Source: Cytobacillus sp. S13-E01
GTDB taxonomy: Bacteria > Bacillota > Bacilli > Bacillales > Bacillaceae_L
NCBI RefSeq assembly: GCF_029193815.1
Contig: NZ_JARFVC010000009.1
Coordinates: 84,929 to 148,928, forward strand
Length of the DNA: 64,000 bases
Direction: 5' to 3'
Shown: positions 1 to 8,944 of the stretch, piece by piece
How the letters are laid out: every line of letters begins with the position of its first letter
How positions within the stretch are numbered: position 1 is the first letter of the stretch
The notes under the pieces: generated by a model
Seen by the model: the letters and a program-made list of their open reading frames with translations, nothing else
Databases searched by the model: none
What the model was told of the DNA's origin: nothing
Made by a program: the position numbers and the translations under genes

Positions 1-381
1 ATTATTTTTATCATGATTTACCATAATCATTTAGTTGGGTTACTTTATGGTCTTATTTTTGGATTATTATTTGATGTTGTCTATACAGAAATTACTGGTG
101 TTTATATGTTTGCATATCCAGTAATTTCTTATATTCTCTCAAAAGCAGTAAAGATACTACAAACGAATATCTTTATTATCTCGCTACTGAGTATAATTGG
201 AGTTACAATGCTTGAGTTTTTTATATATGGAGTAAATTTATTAATTGGGTTTACTGATATGCCAATTACTTATTTTATTAGTAAGCGCCTTTTTTCAACA
301 CTAGTATTAAATAGTGTATTTGTCATTTTACTTTGCTCTCCTTTTAAACGATTATTTCTCAAGCTTGCAGTAACAGAATAG
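1..381 (+). CDS. mreD: Rod shape-determining protein MreD (5'-truncated by window edge)
   Basis: Small hydrophobic membrane protein of the elongasome (MreBCD), which directs lateral cell-wall synthesis. The reading frame is open from base 1, so the first methionine at base 13 is probably internal: about 127 residues are visible against about 170 in full-length Bacillus MreD. Four strongly hydrophobic segments are present and the segment [20 protein letters not shown] matches the family's conserved loop. It lies directly upstream of minC and minD, as in the mreBCD-minCD cluster of Bacilli. Identification rests on hydrophobic profile, motif and context. Confidence 0.85.
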   Translation: MIFIMIYHNHLVGLLYGLIFGLLFDVVYTEITGVYMFAYPVISYILSKAVKILQTNIFIISLLSIIGVTMLEFFIYGVNLLIGFTDMPITYFISKRLFSTLVLNSVFVILLCSPFKRLFLKLAVTE

Positions 382-457
382 TAATAAAAAAACTTATCAT
401 TTTAATAGAGGAAAACGGAAACTCTTTGTTGAAATATTAATCGTTGAGGTGAACGTC

Positions 458-1141
458 GTGAAAGGACAAAAACAGCAATATGTGACAATAAAAGGCACAA
501 AAGACGGTTTAACGTTACATCTCGATGATACTTGTTCATTTCAAGATCTAGTAGCTGAGTTAGAAGAGAAATTAGCATTAAACCAACGTCACGAAGAAGG
601 CGGCCCTTATCTACCTGTTCGTTTAAAGGTAGGAAACAGATATGTTACTAGTGACCAACGAGAAGAGCTACAAGCCCTTATTAGAAGCAAAAAACACCTT
701 GCTGTGGATTCTATAGAGAGTAATGTAATATCAAAGGAAGAAGCACTTGAATTAAAGAGAGAAACTGAGATAGTGTCTGCTTCAAAGGTTGTTAGATCTG
801 GGCAGATTCTTAAAGTTCAAGGGGATTTATTGTTAATTGGTGATGTTAATCCTGGGGGAACCGTTATTGCAGAAGGAAATATATTTATATTGGGTGCTCT
901 AAGAGGTATAGCCCATGCAGGCTGTAATGGAAATAGACAGGCGGTAATAGCAGCATCGATCATGAAACCTTCGCAGCTTCGTATTAGTGATATTATGAAC
1001 AGAGCACCAGACTACCATCAAGACGATCGTAATGAGATGGAATGTGCGTATATTGACGAGTTCGGGAAGATAGTTGTAGATCGATTACAATTATTGACTC
1101 ATTTAAGACCTAACTTGACAAGGTTTGAAGGGGGAATTTAG
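458..1141 (+). CDS. minC: Septum site-determining protein MinC
   Basis: Inhibitor of FtsZ polymerisation, recruited to the poles by MinD. The N-terminal domain (about residues 1-105) begins [12 protein letters not shown]. The C-terminal beta-helix MinD-binding domain contains [15 protein letters not shown] and [15 protein letters not shown], both near-invariant in Bacilli. The GTG at 458 is chosen because GAGGTG (445-450) sits seven bases upstream; the in-frame GTG at 449 overlaps that ribosome-binding site. Length of 227 residues fits the family (226 in B. subtilis). minD follows after a two-base gap, so the two are translated as a pair. Confidence 0.95.
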   Translation: MKGQKQQYVTIKGTKDGLTLHLDDTCSFQDLVAELEEKLALNQRHEEGGPYLPVRLKVGNRYVTSDQREELQALIRSKKHLAVDSIESNVISKEEALELKRETEIVSASKVVRSGQILKVQGDLLLIGDVNPGGTVIAEGNIFILGALRGIAHAGCNGNRQAVIAASIMKPSQLRISDIMNRAPDYHQDDRNEMECAYIDEFGKIVVDRLQLLTHLRPNLTRFEGGI

Positions 1142-1143
1142 CG

Positions 1144-1944
1144 ATGGGAGAGGCAATTGTTATTACATCGGGCAAAGGCGGCGTCGGGAAAACAACTACA
1201 ACAGCAAACGTTGGGACCGCTCTTGCGCTAGCCGGAAAGAGAGTTTGTTTGGTTGATACAGATATAGGGTTACGTAATCTCGATGTTGTCATGGGACTAG
1301 AAAACCGAATTATATATGATTTAGTAGATGTGGTTGAAAACCGTTGTAAAATCCATCAAGCTCTAGTGAAAGATAAGCGCTTTGATGACAACTTATACTT
1401 ACTTCCTGCAGCCCAAACAAGTGATAAATCTGCAGTTAATCCTGAGCAGATGAAAAAACTTATTACTGAATTAAAGCAAGATTATGATTATATTATTATT
1501 GATTGCCCAGCAGGAATAGAACAAGGCTATAAAAATGCAGTAGCGGGTGCTGATAGAGCAATTGTCGTAACAACACCTGAAATTTCTGCAGTCAGAGATG
1601 CTGATAGAATAATAGGTTTATTAGAAAAAGAAGATATTGAACCAGCAAAATTAATTGTTAATCGAATCAGGAATCATATGGTTAAAAATGGTGATATGCT
1701 AGATGTGGATGAGATTGTTACACATCTTTCAATTGACTTAATTGGAATAATTGCAGATGATGATAATGTTATTAAAGGATCAAATAGTGGTGAACCGATT
1801 GCATTAGATGCTACTAGCAAGACCGCAATTGCCTATCGAAACATTGCAAGAAGAATCTTAGGAGAGTCTATTCCACTTCAATCATTAGACGAAGATGATA
1901 AAGGGATGTTTACAAAACTTAAGAGGTTTTTTGGTGTACGTTAA
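1144..1944 (+). CDS. minD: Septum site-determining ATPase MinD
   Basis: Membrane-associated ParA/MinD-type ATPase that positions MinC. The deviant Walker A motif SGKGGVGKTT is at residues 9-18 with the signature lysine, and the switch region LVDTDIGLRNLDVV follows at about 36-49. The C-terminal FTKLKRFFGVR is the amphipathic membrane-targeting helix. Its 266 residues match the family. It closes the mre-min operon and is followed by a factor-independent terminator. Confidence 0.97.
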   Translation: MGEAIVITSGKGGVGKTTTTANVGTALALAGKRVCLVDTDIGLRNLDVVMGLENRIIYDLVDVVENRCKIHQALVKDKRFDDNLYLLPAAQTSDKSAVNPEQMKKLITELKQDYDYIIIDCPAGIEQGYKNAVAGADRAIVVTTPEISAVRDADRIIGLLEKEDIEPAKLIVNRIRNHMVKNGDMLDVDEIVTHLSIDLIGIIADDDNVIKGSNSGEPIALDATSKTAIAYRNIARRILGESIPLQSLDEDDKGMFTKLKRFFGVR

Positions 1945-1968
1945 GTCTTGCATTTGCAGGACTTTTTA
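1943..1968 (+). terminator. Terminator after minD
   Basis: The hairpin AAGTCTTGC / GCAGGACTT with an ATTT loop is followed by a T-rich tract. It begins at the minD stop codon and separates the min genes from the sporulation pair spoIVFAB. Confidence 0.75.
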
Positions 1969-2024
1969 TTTTTTCAAAAAAGCAGACAACACTAACACAA
2001 CTTTCTATTTTGTTTGAATATAAG

Positions 2025-2053
2025 TCATATCTTAGCCGGACAAGTCATAAAAT
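2025..2053 (+). promoter_or_regulatory. Candidate sigma-E promoter of spoIVFAB
   Basis: TCATATC and CATAAAAT lie 14 bases apart, about 35 bases before the spoIVFA start. They resemble the sigma-E -35 (kCATATT) and -10 (CATACAHT) boxes. The operon is sigma-E-dependent in B. subtilis, which supports the call, but it rests on a two-box match only. Confidence 0.45.
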
Positions 2054-2088
2054 TGTACAAACTCGTCTAAAGGGAATGGTGTAAAGAT

Positions 2089-2880
2089 ATGAGCAATCGT
2101 ACGGATGACATTAAAAAAAGAATAGCAAAACGAAAACAAGCTAGACAGGCTGGTGGTGTGTCAGGCCTATCGAAAGACTCTTCTTCGTTCATCGTAAGGG
2201 ATGAAGAAAGATATGGACATGAACGATTTTCATCAATTGAAGGAGGCCCTAATGATTCAGGACACCCTTTATTTCGAAAAGAAGTCTTTATGTTTAAAAT
2301 TCTTCTCTCAGTTTGTCTTGTTCTAATTGTAGCAATACTCTATAAAAATCAGTCGCCACAGTTTGATTCTGCCAGACAATTTGTTAAAGGAACGATGGAA
2401 AATGACTTTCAATTTGCGGCGATAACGAAGATGTATGAAGAACGATTTGGAAGTCCGTTAGCCATTTTTCCAAAAGATAAAAATGACAATGGGGAGCAGG
2501 TCGCACAAAATGAACCGACGACTCCTTACGCTGTCCCAGTAAATGCGAGGGTTCTTCAGGGATTTGAGGTAAACGGTCAGGGTATAACAGTAGAAACGGG
2601 AAGCAAATCTGCTGTAAAAGCAATGAATGAAGGAGTTATTACCTTTGTTGGTAACAAAGATGAGCTTGGTAAGACCGTCATTATTCAACATGCTGATGGT
2701 AGTCATACATGGTATGCAAAGCTCCAATCTATTGATGTCTCATTATATCAATTTGTAAAAACTGGTCAGGAACTAGGCAAAGTCATGGACAGTGAAGATG
2801 GGCAAACAGGGACGTATTATTTTGCCATAAAAAAGGGTGAAACGTTTATTGACCCAATCCAGGTGATATCCTTTGAGTAG
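2089..2880 (+). CDS. spoIVFA: Stage IV sporulation protein FA (regulator of SpoIVFB)
   Basis: Mother-cell membrane protein that anchors and holds inactive the protease SpoIVFB in the outer forespore membrane until the forespore signal arrives. A charged cytoplasmic N-terminus (residues 1-65) is followed by one membrane segment at about 68-86. The C-terminal half (about 150-260) is an M23/LytM-like domain with GVITFVGNKDELGKTVIIQH and HTWYAKLQSI; the zinc-binding residues of active M23 enzymes are not evident, as expected of a regulatory homologue. Length of 263 residues is close to B. subtilis (264). It overlaps spoIVFB by eight bases, indicating translational coupling. Confidence 0.93.
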   Translation: MSNRTDDIKKRIAKRKQARQAGGVSGLSKDSSSFIVRDEERYGHERFSSIEGGPNDSGHPLFRKEVFMFKILLSVCLVLIVAILYKNQSPQFDSARQFVKGTMENDFQFAAITKMYEERFGSPLAIFPKDKNDNGEQVAQNEPTTPYAVPVNARVLQGFEVNGQGITVETGSKSAVKAMNEGVITFVGNKDELGKTVIIQHADGSHTWYAKLQSIDVSLYQFVKTGQELGKVMDSEDGQTGTYYFAIKKGETFIDPIQVISFE

Positions 2881-3739
2881 ATTACTCCTTACTTTATCAA
2901 AAATAAAAATACATCCATTATTCTGGATTGTAATAGGAATAAGCATAATTACTGCTCAATTTAAGGAGCTAATTATGCTATTTCTAATTGTATTAATCCA
3001 TGAACTGGGACATGTTGCAGGTGCCCATTTTTTTTCATGGAGAATTAAAAATATTCAATTGCTACCATTTGGTGGGGTTGCTGAAATGGATGAGCATGGA
3101 AATCGTCCATTAAAAGAAGAATTAATTGTTATATTAGCAGGGCCGATTCAACATATTTGGCTTGTCGCACTAGCTTTTATTTTACATGAATCCTCGATTA
3201 TTTCTCAGGAAACGTTTCAAATCTTTATGTTTCATAATGTTGTTATTCTATTATTTAATTTACTTCCAATATGGCCGTTGGATGGCGGTAAGCTTCTATT
3301 CTTGGTATTCTCACTAAAGAACCCATTTATTGAAGCGCATAAATTAACAATACTTTTTTCGATCGTCAGTTTATTGATGTTCATTTTTCTCATTCTATAC
3401 TTTGAGCCTTCACAATTACATTCATGGATGATTGTTATGTTTCTGCTTTTTTCAATTATAATGGAATGGCGCCAGCGGCATTTTCTATTTATGAGGTTTT
3501 TACTTGAACGTTACTATGGGAAACGACAATCAATCTCGAAGCTTAAGCCGTTGGTCGTTGACGAAACAGAAACAATCCACCAAGTTTTACTAAAGTTTCA
3601 CAGAGGTTATAAGCACCCTATCATAGTCAGAAAACAAGGAAAACAGCAAACACCCCTTGATGAAAATGAACTTTTACATGCCTATTTTAAGGATAAACGA
3701 ACCTCCCAGCCTGTCGGTGAACTCCTTTACTCTTATTGA
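2873..3739 (+). CDS. spoIVFB: Pro-sigma-K processing intramembrane metalloprotease SpoIVFB
   Basis: Site-2-type zinc protease that cleaves the pro-sequence of sigma-K in the mother cell. The zinc motif HELGH is at residues 43-47 and the second metal motif LPIWPLDGG at 131-139, with D137 as third ligand. There are about six hydrophobic segments, then a C-terminal CBS domain (about 225-288) that senses ATP in this family. Start is TTG at 2873, inside the spoIVFA 3' end, preceded by AGGTGAT. The pairing with spoIVFA is the classical inhibitor-protease arrangement. Confidence 0.96.
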   Translation: MSRLLLTLSKIKIHPLFWIVIGISIITAQFKELIMLFLIVLIHELGHVAGAHFFSWRIKNIQLLPFGGVAEMDEHGNRPLKEELIVILAGPIQHIWLVALAFILHESSIISQETFQIFMFHNVVILLFNLLPIWPLDGGKLLFLVFSLKNPFIEAHKLTILFSIVSLLMFIFLILYFEPSQLHSWMIVMFLLFSIIMEWRQRHFLFMRFLLERYYGKRQSISKLKPLVVDETETIHQVLLKFHRGYKHPIIVRKQGKQQTPLDENELLHAYFKDKRTSQPVGELLYSY

Positions 3740-3798
3740 CCTAAAGGTTTAAAATCGGTACATTGGTCGTAGAGAATAAGTAAAGTGAGGATAAATAA

Positions 3799-5277
3799 TT
3801 GGATAGGTTAATTTTAAATCTAACAACGAGGGAAAAGCGTGTTGCGGTAATAGAGAATGATCAGGTTGTACAATTTATAATCCAACAACCTCAAAGTAAC
3901 AGCGTTGTAGGCAATGTTTATATTGGGCGAGTTATGGATGTAATTCCAGGAATTCAGGCAGCATTTGTAGATATTGGTATTGATAAAAACGCATATATTT
4001 CCAGGGAGAAGCTACTGTCATATCAAAATTTGGCACTGGCACTTGAGGATAAAATGCAAATGAGTATCTCACAGTTCGTCCATCAAGGTCAGGAGATCCT
4101 TGTTCAAGTTACGAAGGATAGCAGTGAATTAAAAGGTCCGACTCTCTCAGAAGTTATTGAGCTTCAAGGAGAATACCTTATCTATTTACCAGAAAGCAAA
4201 ACAATTACTATATCACGTAAAATAAAGAATGAAAAAGACCGAAAAACATGGCAAGCCTTCACTACTAAAGAGTGTACGGAGAATGAAGGACTTATAGTAA
4301 GAACTTCATGTGAAAATCAAGATACTGCTGATGTACTAAAGGAATTACAAGATTTAAGAACTAAATATAAAAAAATCATCGACATGTGGAAAACGACAAC
4401 GAAAAAACCGAGCTTATTATATGAAAGAAACGATACCATTGATCGTGTGTTAGAAACATATCGTAGTGGAAAATCAGGTGAAATAATTGTAGATGACTTT
4501 AGCGCATTTCAAAATTTTAAAGGTAAAGCAGAAGATGGCATTGTTAAATATTACAATGGTAAGGAAAATATATTTTCACATTATGGAATCGAATTTGAAA
4601 TAGAAAATGCTTTAAAAAGAACTGTCTGGTTAGAAAGTGGAGCCTACTTAGTTATTGATAATACGGAAGCCATGACTGTAATAGATGTAAATACTGGCAA
4701 GTTTCAAGGGAAATCAAGTTTAAGAGATACTGTTTTAAAAACAAATGTTCAAGCAGCGAAAGAAGTTGCTAGACAACTGCGTTTAAGGGATATTAGTGGG
4801 ATGATCTTAGTAGATTTCATTGATATGGGTCGCCGTCAAAGTGATAAACAATTGGTTATCGATACAATTAAAACCTCCTTACAAAGGGATCCAATGGTTA
4901 CAAAAGTTCTAGGCTTTACATCTCTTGGCATTCTAGAATTAACTCGTAAAAAGGTTCAGCATAGCTTAGATCAGACTATCCAGATAACGTGTCCAATGTG
5001 TAAAGGAACAGGACGGCAACTATCTCCTGAATCGATTGCTTTTAGACTTGAACGTGAATTATGGGAACTTAGAGGTATGGAACACGAAGCTATTTGGATT
5101 GAAGCTCCAAAGACTGTAATTGATTTTGTAAAAGGAACAAATAATGAGCATTTAGAGAGACTTCAAGAAGCATTAATGATCTCAATTTACATCACTGAAC
5201 GCTCTACAGAAAATAGGTCTTATTCTATTCGTCACATTGGCTCAAAAATGGAGATTGAAGAACGAATAAAAAAGTGA
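3799..5277 (+). CDS. rng: Ribonuclease G/E family endoribonuclease
   Basis: Single-strand-specific endoribonuclease for rRNA and mRNA processing. An N-terminal S1-like RNA-binding domain (about residues 35-125) begins VGNVYIGRVMDVIPGIQAAF. The catalytic DNase I-like domain carries D296 and N298 in VIDVNTGKF and D339 in LVDFIDMG, equivalent to the E. coli RNase E acidic site. C398 and C401 in CPMCKGTG form the zinc link. The 492 residues resemble RNase G, without the long RNase E scaffold. Start is TTG after GTGAGGATAAATAA. B. subtilis 168 lacks this gene, but other Bacillaceae carry it in this position. A terminator follows. Confidence 0.93.
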   Translation: MDRLILNLTTREKRVAVIENDQVVQFIIQQPQSNSVVGNVYIGRVMDVIPGIQAAFVDIGIDKNAYISREKLLSYQNLALALEDKMQMSISQFVHQGQEILVQVTKDSSELKGPTLSEVIELQGEYLIYLPESKTITISRKIKNEKDRKTWQAFTTKECTENEGLIVRTSCENQDTADVLKELQDLRTKYKKIIDMWKTTTKKPSLLYERNDTIDRVLETYRSGKSGEIIVDDFSAFQNFKGKAEDGIVKYYNGKENIFSHYGIEFEIENALKRTVWLESGAYLVIDNTEAMTVIDVNTGKFQGKSSLRDTVLKTNVQAAKEVARQLRLRDISGMILVDFIDMGRRQSDKQLVIDTIKTSLQRDPMVTKVLGFTSLGILELTRKKVQHSLDQTIQITCPMCKGTGRQLSPESIAFRLERELWELRGMEHEAIWIEAPKTVIDFVKGTNNEHLERLQEALMISIYITERSTENRSYSIRHIGSKMEIEERIKK

Positions 5278-5298
5278 TAAAATAGATAGTACTGAATT

Positions 5299-5334
5299 GG
5301 GAGGTCCAATGTAGACTATTGGACCTCTTAATTA
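5299..5334 (+). terminator. Terminator after rng
   Basis: GAGGTCCAAT pairs with ATTGGACCTC across a seven-base loop, followed by a weak TTAATTAG tract. It separates rng from the ribosomal-protein promoter. Confidence 0.7.
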
Positions 5335-5355
5335 GTTGTGTCGTTATATTTTATA

Positions 5356-5384
5356 TTGACATATTTTTTTATTAATGATAATAT
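5356..5384 (+). promoter_or_regulatory. Sigma-A promoter of rplU-prp-rpmA
   Basis: TTGACA (5356-5361), a 17-base spacer and TAATAT (5379-5384): near-consensus housekeeping boxes just upstream of the L21 leader. A strong promoter is expected for ribosomal-protein genes. Confidence 0.8.
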
Positions 5385-5399
5385 TTTAATGTTATTGTT

Positions 5400-5500
5400 T
5401 GTAGCACCCAATGCTACAACCGCACAGAACAGGTAGTAAGAACTCACTTTGTGGGGCGCCTGTGTATGGCGAGTCTGAGTCTAAATTAGGAGGTGCAATT
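5400..5500 (+). ncRNA. Ribosomal protein L21 mRNA leader
   Basis: The untranslated region between the promoter and rplU contains the conserved order of the Bacillus L21 leader family: CACCCAATGCTACAACCGCACAGAAC, then GGGGCGCCTGTGTATGGCGAG, then GAGTCTAAATTAGGAGGTGC ending in the ribosome-binding site. It is thought to bind L21 for autogenous control; that role is established only as a family inference. Recognition is by remembered motif, not alignment. Confidence 0.75.
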
Positions 5501-5809
5501 ATGTACGCTATTATTGAAACTGGTGGAAAACAAATCAAAGTTCAAGAAGGTCAAGAGATCTACATCGAAAAGCTTGACACTGAGCAAGGTGGAACAGTTA
5601 CATTTGACAAAGTTTTATTCGTAGGTGGAGACAATGTTAAAGTTGGTAGCCCTACTGTAGAAGGAGCAACTGTTACTGGTAAACTTGAAAAACATGGTCG
5701 TGGTAAAAAGATCACTGTTTTTAAATACAAAGCAAAGAAAAACTACCGTCGCAAACAAGGTCACCGTCAACCTTACACTAAAGTTGTAATTGAAAAAATC
5801 AACGCGTAA
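5501..5809 (+). CDS. rplU: 50S ribosomal protein L21
   Basis: Large-subunit protein that binds 23S rRNA. It starts [17 protein letters not shown] and ends with the basic segment [20 protein letters not shown], the L21 signature. The ATG at 5501 is chosen over the upstream in-frame ATG at 5411: AGGAGGTG lies seven bases before it, the product is 102 residues as in B. subtilis, and the upstream stretch is the structured leader. First gene of rplU-prp-rpmA. Confidence 0.98.
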   Translation: MYAIIETGGKQIKVQEGQEIYIEKLDTEQGGTVTFDKVLFVGGDNVKVGSPTVEGATVTGKLEKHGRGKKITVFKYKAKKNYRRKQGHRQPYTKVVIEKINA

Positions 5810-5818
5810 GGTAATTCG

Positions 5819-6151
5819 ATGATAAAAGTAACGATAGAACGCCTAAGTAATAGGCTTATTGAATCGTTTACAGTTAGTGGACATGCTAATTTCGCAGAAC
5901 ATGGTTCAGATATTGTTTGTGCGGGCGTGTCGGCAGTTTCGATTGGTACAATAAATGCAATAATAGCACTAACTAATATCACCCCTCATATAGAGCAGGG
6001 TGGCAAGGGTGGCTTTCTCCGCTTTGTGGTTCCGAAAGAATTATCAGAGGAAACGGATGAGAAAGTGCAATTGCTTTTAGAAGGTATGCTTATTTCTTTA
6101 CAAACCATCGAAAATGATTATGGGCAATATATAAACATTACAATAAAGTAG
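5819..6151 (+). CDS. ysxB: Ribosomal-processing cysteine protease Prp
   Basis: Protease that removes the N-terminal extension of ribosomal protein L27, an essential step in Firmicutes carrying extended L27. The catalytic pair is H22 in SGHANFAEHG and C34 in DIVCAGVSA, at the positions known for the family. It lies between rplU and rpmA with gaps of 9 and 12 bases, and its substrate motif is in the adjacent rpmA product. Length of 110 residues is typical. Confidence 0.95.
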   Translation: MIKVTIERLSNRLIESFTVSGHANFAEHGSDIVCAGVSAVSIGTINAIIALTNITPHIEQGGKGGFLRFVVPKELSEETDEKVQLLLEGMLISLQTIENDYGQYINITIK

Positions 6152-6454
<303 letters not shown>

Positions 6455-6464
6455 GCTTTCTTAA

Positions 6465-6501
6465 GAAACTCTAACCTGATGTGGTTAGAGTTTTCTTTTT
6501 T
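6465..6501 (+). terminator. Terminator after rpmA
   Basis: AACTCTAACC pairs with GGTTAGAGTT around a short loop, followed by TTCTTTTTT. It is a clear factor-independent terminator that ends just where the first intergenic repeat copy begins. Confidence 0.85.
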
Positions 6502-6667
6502 GAAAGATAATAAAGTATAAAAGTTTGAACCTAGTTTTAGTGTCTAGCTCCGGGCGCCATCGGACCTGAGGTCATAAGACAATCCGTCTGGAAGGTCAAA
6601 GAACAACCTTCGAGACGGCTAGTCTTATGCTTGTCGCCGATAGGCGGGCGCGCCTTGCGCTTTTCTT
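6502..6667 (+). repeat. Intergenic hairpin repeat, copy R1 (full length)
   Basis: First copy of a family found throughout this window. Order of parts: a 5' box (slightly degenerate AAGATAATAAAGTATAAAAG, then TAGTGTCTAGCTCC), GGGCGCC, an arm CATAAG, an inner hairpin CCGTCTGGAAGGT / ACCTTCGAGACGG, the closing arm CTTATG, CGCC-GATA-GGCG, then GGGCGC and the 3' box GCGCTTTTCTT. It is in direct tandem with R2 between rpmA and spo0B. It contains no reading frame of note. Confidence 0.85.
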
Positions 6668-6829
6668 AAAAGATAAGAAAGTATAAAAGTTTGTACCTGG
6701 TTTTAGTGTCTAGCTCCAGGCGCCATCGGCTCGAGGTCATAAGCCATTTCCTTTAAGAAGGAAAAACCACCTTCTTAAAGGAACCGTCTTATGCTTGTCG
6801 CCGAAAGGCGGGCGCCCTGCGCTTTTCTA
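6668..6829 (+). repeat. Intergenic hairpin repeat, copy R2 (full length)
   Basis: Tandem to R1 with an intact 5' box (AAGAAAGTATAAAAG at 6675-6689). Its inner hairpin is CCTTTAAGAAGG / CCTTCTTAAAGG, a different sequence from R1 yet perfectly self-complementary. The outer parts GGGCGCC/GGCGCCC (here AGGCGCC at the 5' side) and CGCC-GAAA-GGCG are kept. From 6830 to 6958 no feature is seen beyond an A/T-rich spo0B upstream region. Confidence 0.88.
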
Positions 6830-6958
6830 AGTTATAAACATATTAGGTATCGATTTCAAATTCGACAATATCGAGAAAATTTATTACTTAAGTTAGTTTT
6901 ATTTGGTATTGTTTGTTATAATTTTTTAAATAAGATTCTAATTATGTAGGAGTTTATA

Positions 6959-7501
6959 ATGATGAAAAAGGACTGGGAGATTGTTGAAGTACTAAGTCAT
7001 TCAAGACATGATTGGCTCAATAAAATTCAATTAATTAAAGGAAACCTTTCACTAGGTAAGATTGATAGAGTAAAAGAAATTATCGAAGAAATCGTTATTG
7101 AATCCCAAAATGAATCGAACCTGACAAACTTACGTTTACATTCATTAGCTGAGCTTTTAATGACCTACAATTGGGAACAGCATCACTTTCGGTTAGAGTA
7201 TGAAGTTTTAGGTGGTATTAAAGATTTGTCTTGGTGCGATGAGCAAATACATAACTGGTGTGTACGTTTCTTTTCAATTTTAGACATTTCGATTGATGTA
7301 AATAGTGATAATCATTTGAGCATGTCTATTGAGACTTTTAACGAAGAAGTCCGATTCTTTTTTGATTTTAGTGGAATAATAACAAATATTGAACAACTAA
7401 ATAATTGGTTTCATGAACAACAGTCTAACCAAGATTTTATCCAATTAACTGAATTTCAAATTCATAATGGGGAACTGATGGCTGTTATAAGTACTATTTA
7501 G
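6959..7501 (+). CDS. spo0B: Sporulation initiation phosphotransferase Spo0B
   Basis: Phosphorelay intermediate that moves phosphate from Spo0F to Spo0A. The phospho-accepting histidine is H17 in [18 protein letters not shown], equivalent to H30 of B. subtilis. The C-terminal region is a degenerate histidine-kinase-like domain without ATP-binding motifs, as in the family. 180 residues against 192 in B. subtilis. ATG-ATG start after TAGGAG. It is followed closely by obg, as in B. subtilis. The phosphorelay role marks the organism as a Bacillus-type spore former. Confidence 0.93.
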   Translation: MMKKDWEIVEVLSHSRHDWLNKIQLIKGNLSLGKIDRVKEIIEEIVIESQNESNLTNLRLHSLAELLMTYNWEQHHFRLEYEVLGGIKDLSWCDEQIHNWCVRFFSILDISIDVNSDNHLSMSIETFNEEVRFFFDFSGIITNIEQLNNWFHEQQSNQDFIQLTEFQIHNGELMAVISTI

Positions 7502-7545
7502 AAGCTTCTTTAATGTTGCGGCTAAAAAGTGAACGGAGGGAAAGT

Positions 7546-8835
7546 ATGTTTGTCGATCAGGTCAAAGTATATGTAAAAGGCGGAGATGGCGGTAACGGGA
7601 TGGTTGCATTTCGCCGTGAAAAATATGTACCAAATGGGGGTCCAGCAGGCGGAGATGGTGGTAAAGGTGCAGATGTAATATTTGAAGTTGAAGAAGGTTT
7701 ACGAACGCTAATGGATTTCAGGTACAAGCGTCATTTCAAAGCCGACCGTGGTGAGCACGGAATGTCCAAGGGGATGCACGGGAAAAATTCGACTTCAATG
7801 CTTGTAAAGGTACCACCAGGGACGATTGTGACAGATGAGGCAACTGGACAAGTACTAGCAGACTTAACAGAACATGGTCAACAGGCTGTCATTGCAAAAG
7901 GGGGGCGTGGTGGAAGAGGAAATACCCGATTTGCAACACCAGCTAACCCTGCTCCTGAGATTGCCGAGAATGGTGAACCAGGTCAAGAACGTAATGTCAT
8001 TTTAGAGTTAAAAGTATTAGCAGATGTCGGACTTGTTGGCTTTCCAAGTGTTGGGAAATCAACGTTATTATCAATAGTTTCATCTGCAAAACCAAAGATT
8101 GCTGAATACCATTTTACAACGATCGTGCCAAATCTAGGTGTTGTTGAAACAGATGATGGAAGAAGTTTTGTTATGGCAGACCTACCTGGATTAATTGAAG
8201 GTGCCCATCAAGGTATTGGTCTTGGACATCAATTCTTACGTCATATTGAACGTACCCGTGTAATTGTTCACGTCATTGATATGTCTGCAATGGAAGGCCG
8301 TGATCCGTACGAAGATTATTTAACAATAAACGCTGAGCTAAAAGAGTACAATCTTCGCTTAATGGAAAGGCCGCAAATTGTTGTAGCAAATAAAATGGAC
8401 ATGCCTGAATCAGAGGAAAATCTTACATTATTTAAAGAGAAGCTAGGCGAAGATGTTAAGGTCTTTCCTATTTCAGCAATAACCAGGCAAGGTCTACGAG
8501 ATTTATTGTTTGAAGTGGCTGACTTGGTTGAAACAACTCCTGAGTTTCCAATGGAAGAAGTCGAAGAAGACGATTCAGAACATAGAGTGCTTTATAGACA
8601 TGAAAAAGAAGAAATTGATTTCGTAATCACACGCGAAAGTGATGCTACCTTCGTTATAACCGGGGATCGAATTGAGAAGCTCTTTAAAATGACAAACTTC
8701 CAACGTGAGGAATCAATAAGACGTTTTGCCCGACAACTTAGAGGAATGGGCGTTGATGCAGCACTTCGCGAAAAAGGTGCTAAACATGGGGACACTGTTA
8801 GGCTTGAAGATTATGAGTTTGAATTTGTCGAATAA
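7546..8835 (+). CDS. obg: GTPase Obg (ribosome assembly, stress and sporulation)
   Basis: Essential GTPase that binds the 50S subunit. The N-terminal glycine-rich Obg fold (residues 1-158) has [17 protein letters not shown] and [12 protein letters not shown]; the G domain has G1 GFPSVGKST at about 165-173, G3 DLPGLIEGA and G4 NKMD; the C-terminal OCT domain follows (about 345-429). The ATG at 7546 is used because GGAGGGAAAGT precedes it and [13 protein letters not shown] is the family N-terminus; the in-frame ATG at 7513 would add an 11-residue tail. 429 residues, B. subtilis 428. Confidence 0.97.
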   Translation: MFVDQVKVYVKGGDGGNGMVAFRREKYVPNGGPAGGDGGKGADVIFEVEEGLRTLMDFRYKRHFKADRGEHGMSKGMHGKNSTSMLVKVPPGTIVTDEATGQVLADLTEHGQQAVIAKGGRGGRGNTRFATPANPAPEIAENGEPGQERNVILELKVLADVGLVGFPSVGKSTLLSIVSSAKPKIAEYHFTTIVPNLGVVETDDGRSFVMADLPGLIEGAHQGIGLGHQFLRHIERTRVIVHVIDMSAMEGRDPYEDYLTINAELKEYNLRLMERPQIVVANKMDMPESEENLTLFKEKLGEDVKVFPISAITRQGLRDLLFEVADLVETTPEFPMEEVEEDDSEHRVLYRHEKEEIDFVITRESDATFVITGDRIEKLFKMTNFQREESIRRFARQLRGMGVDAALREKGAKHGDTVRLEDYEFEFVE

Positions 8836-8862
8836 AGTTTTTCTGATACTGTGTTAAAAATA

Positions 8863-8887
8863 AGGCACGTCAATTAAGAACGTGCCT
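8863..8887 (+). terminator. Hairpin between obg and pheB
   Basis: AGGCACGT pairs with ACGTGCCT over a nine-base loop, but the following CACTTGAA lacks a T-run. It may be a weak terminator or attenuator. A GTG inside its 3' arm (8882) is in frame with pheB but is an unlikely start. Confidence 0.5.
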
Positions 8888-8944
8888 CACTTGAATATAC
8901 TTAAATCAATCAGTCAACATTATAGACCCGAAGGTGGTGGTATT

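Noticed and set aside
1110..1292. Small open frame on the - strand across the minC-minD junction
   Set aside because: It lies opposite the highly conserved minC 3' end and minD Walker A region and has no ribosome-binding site.
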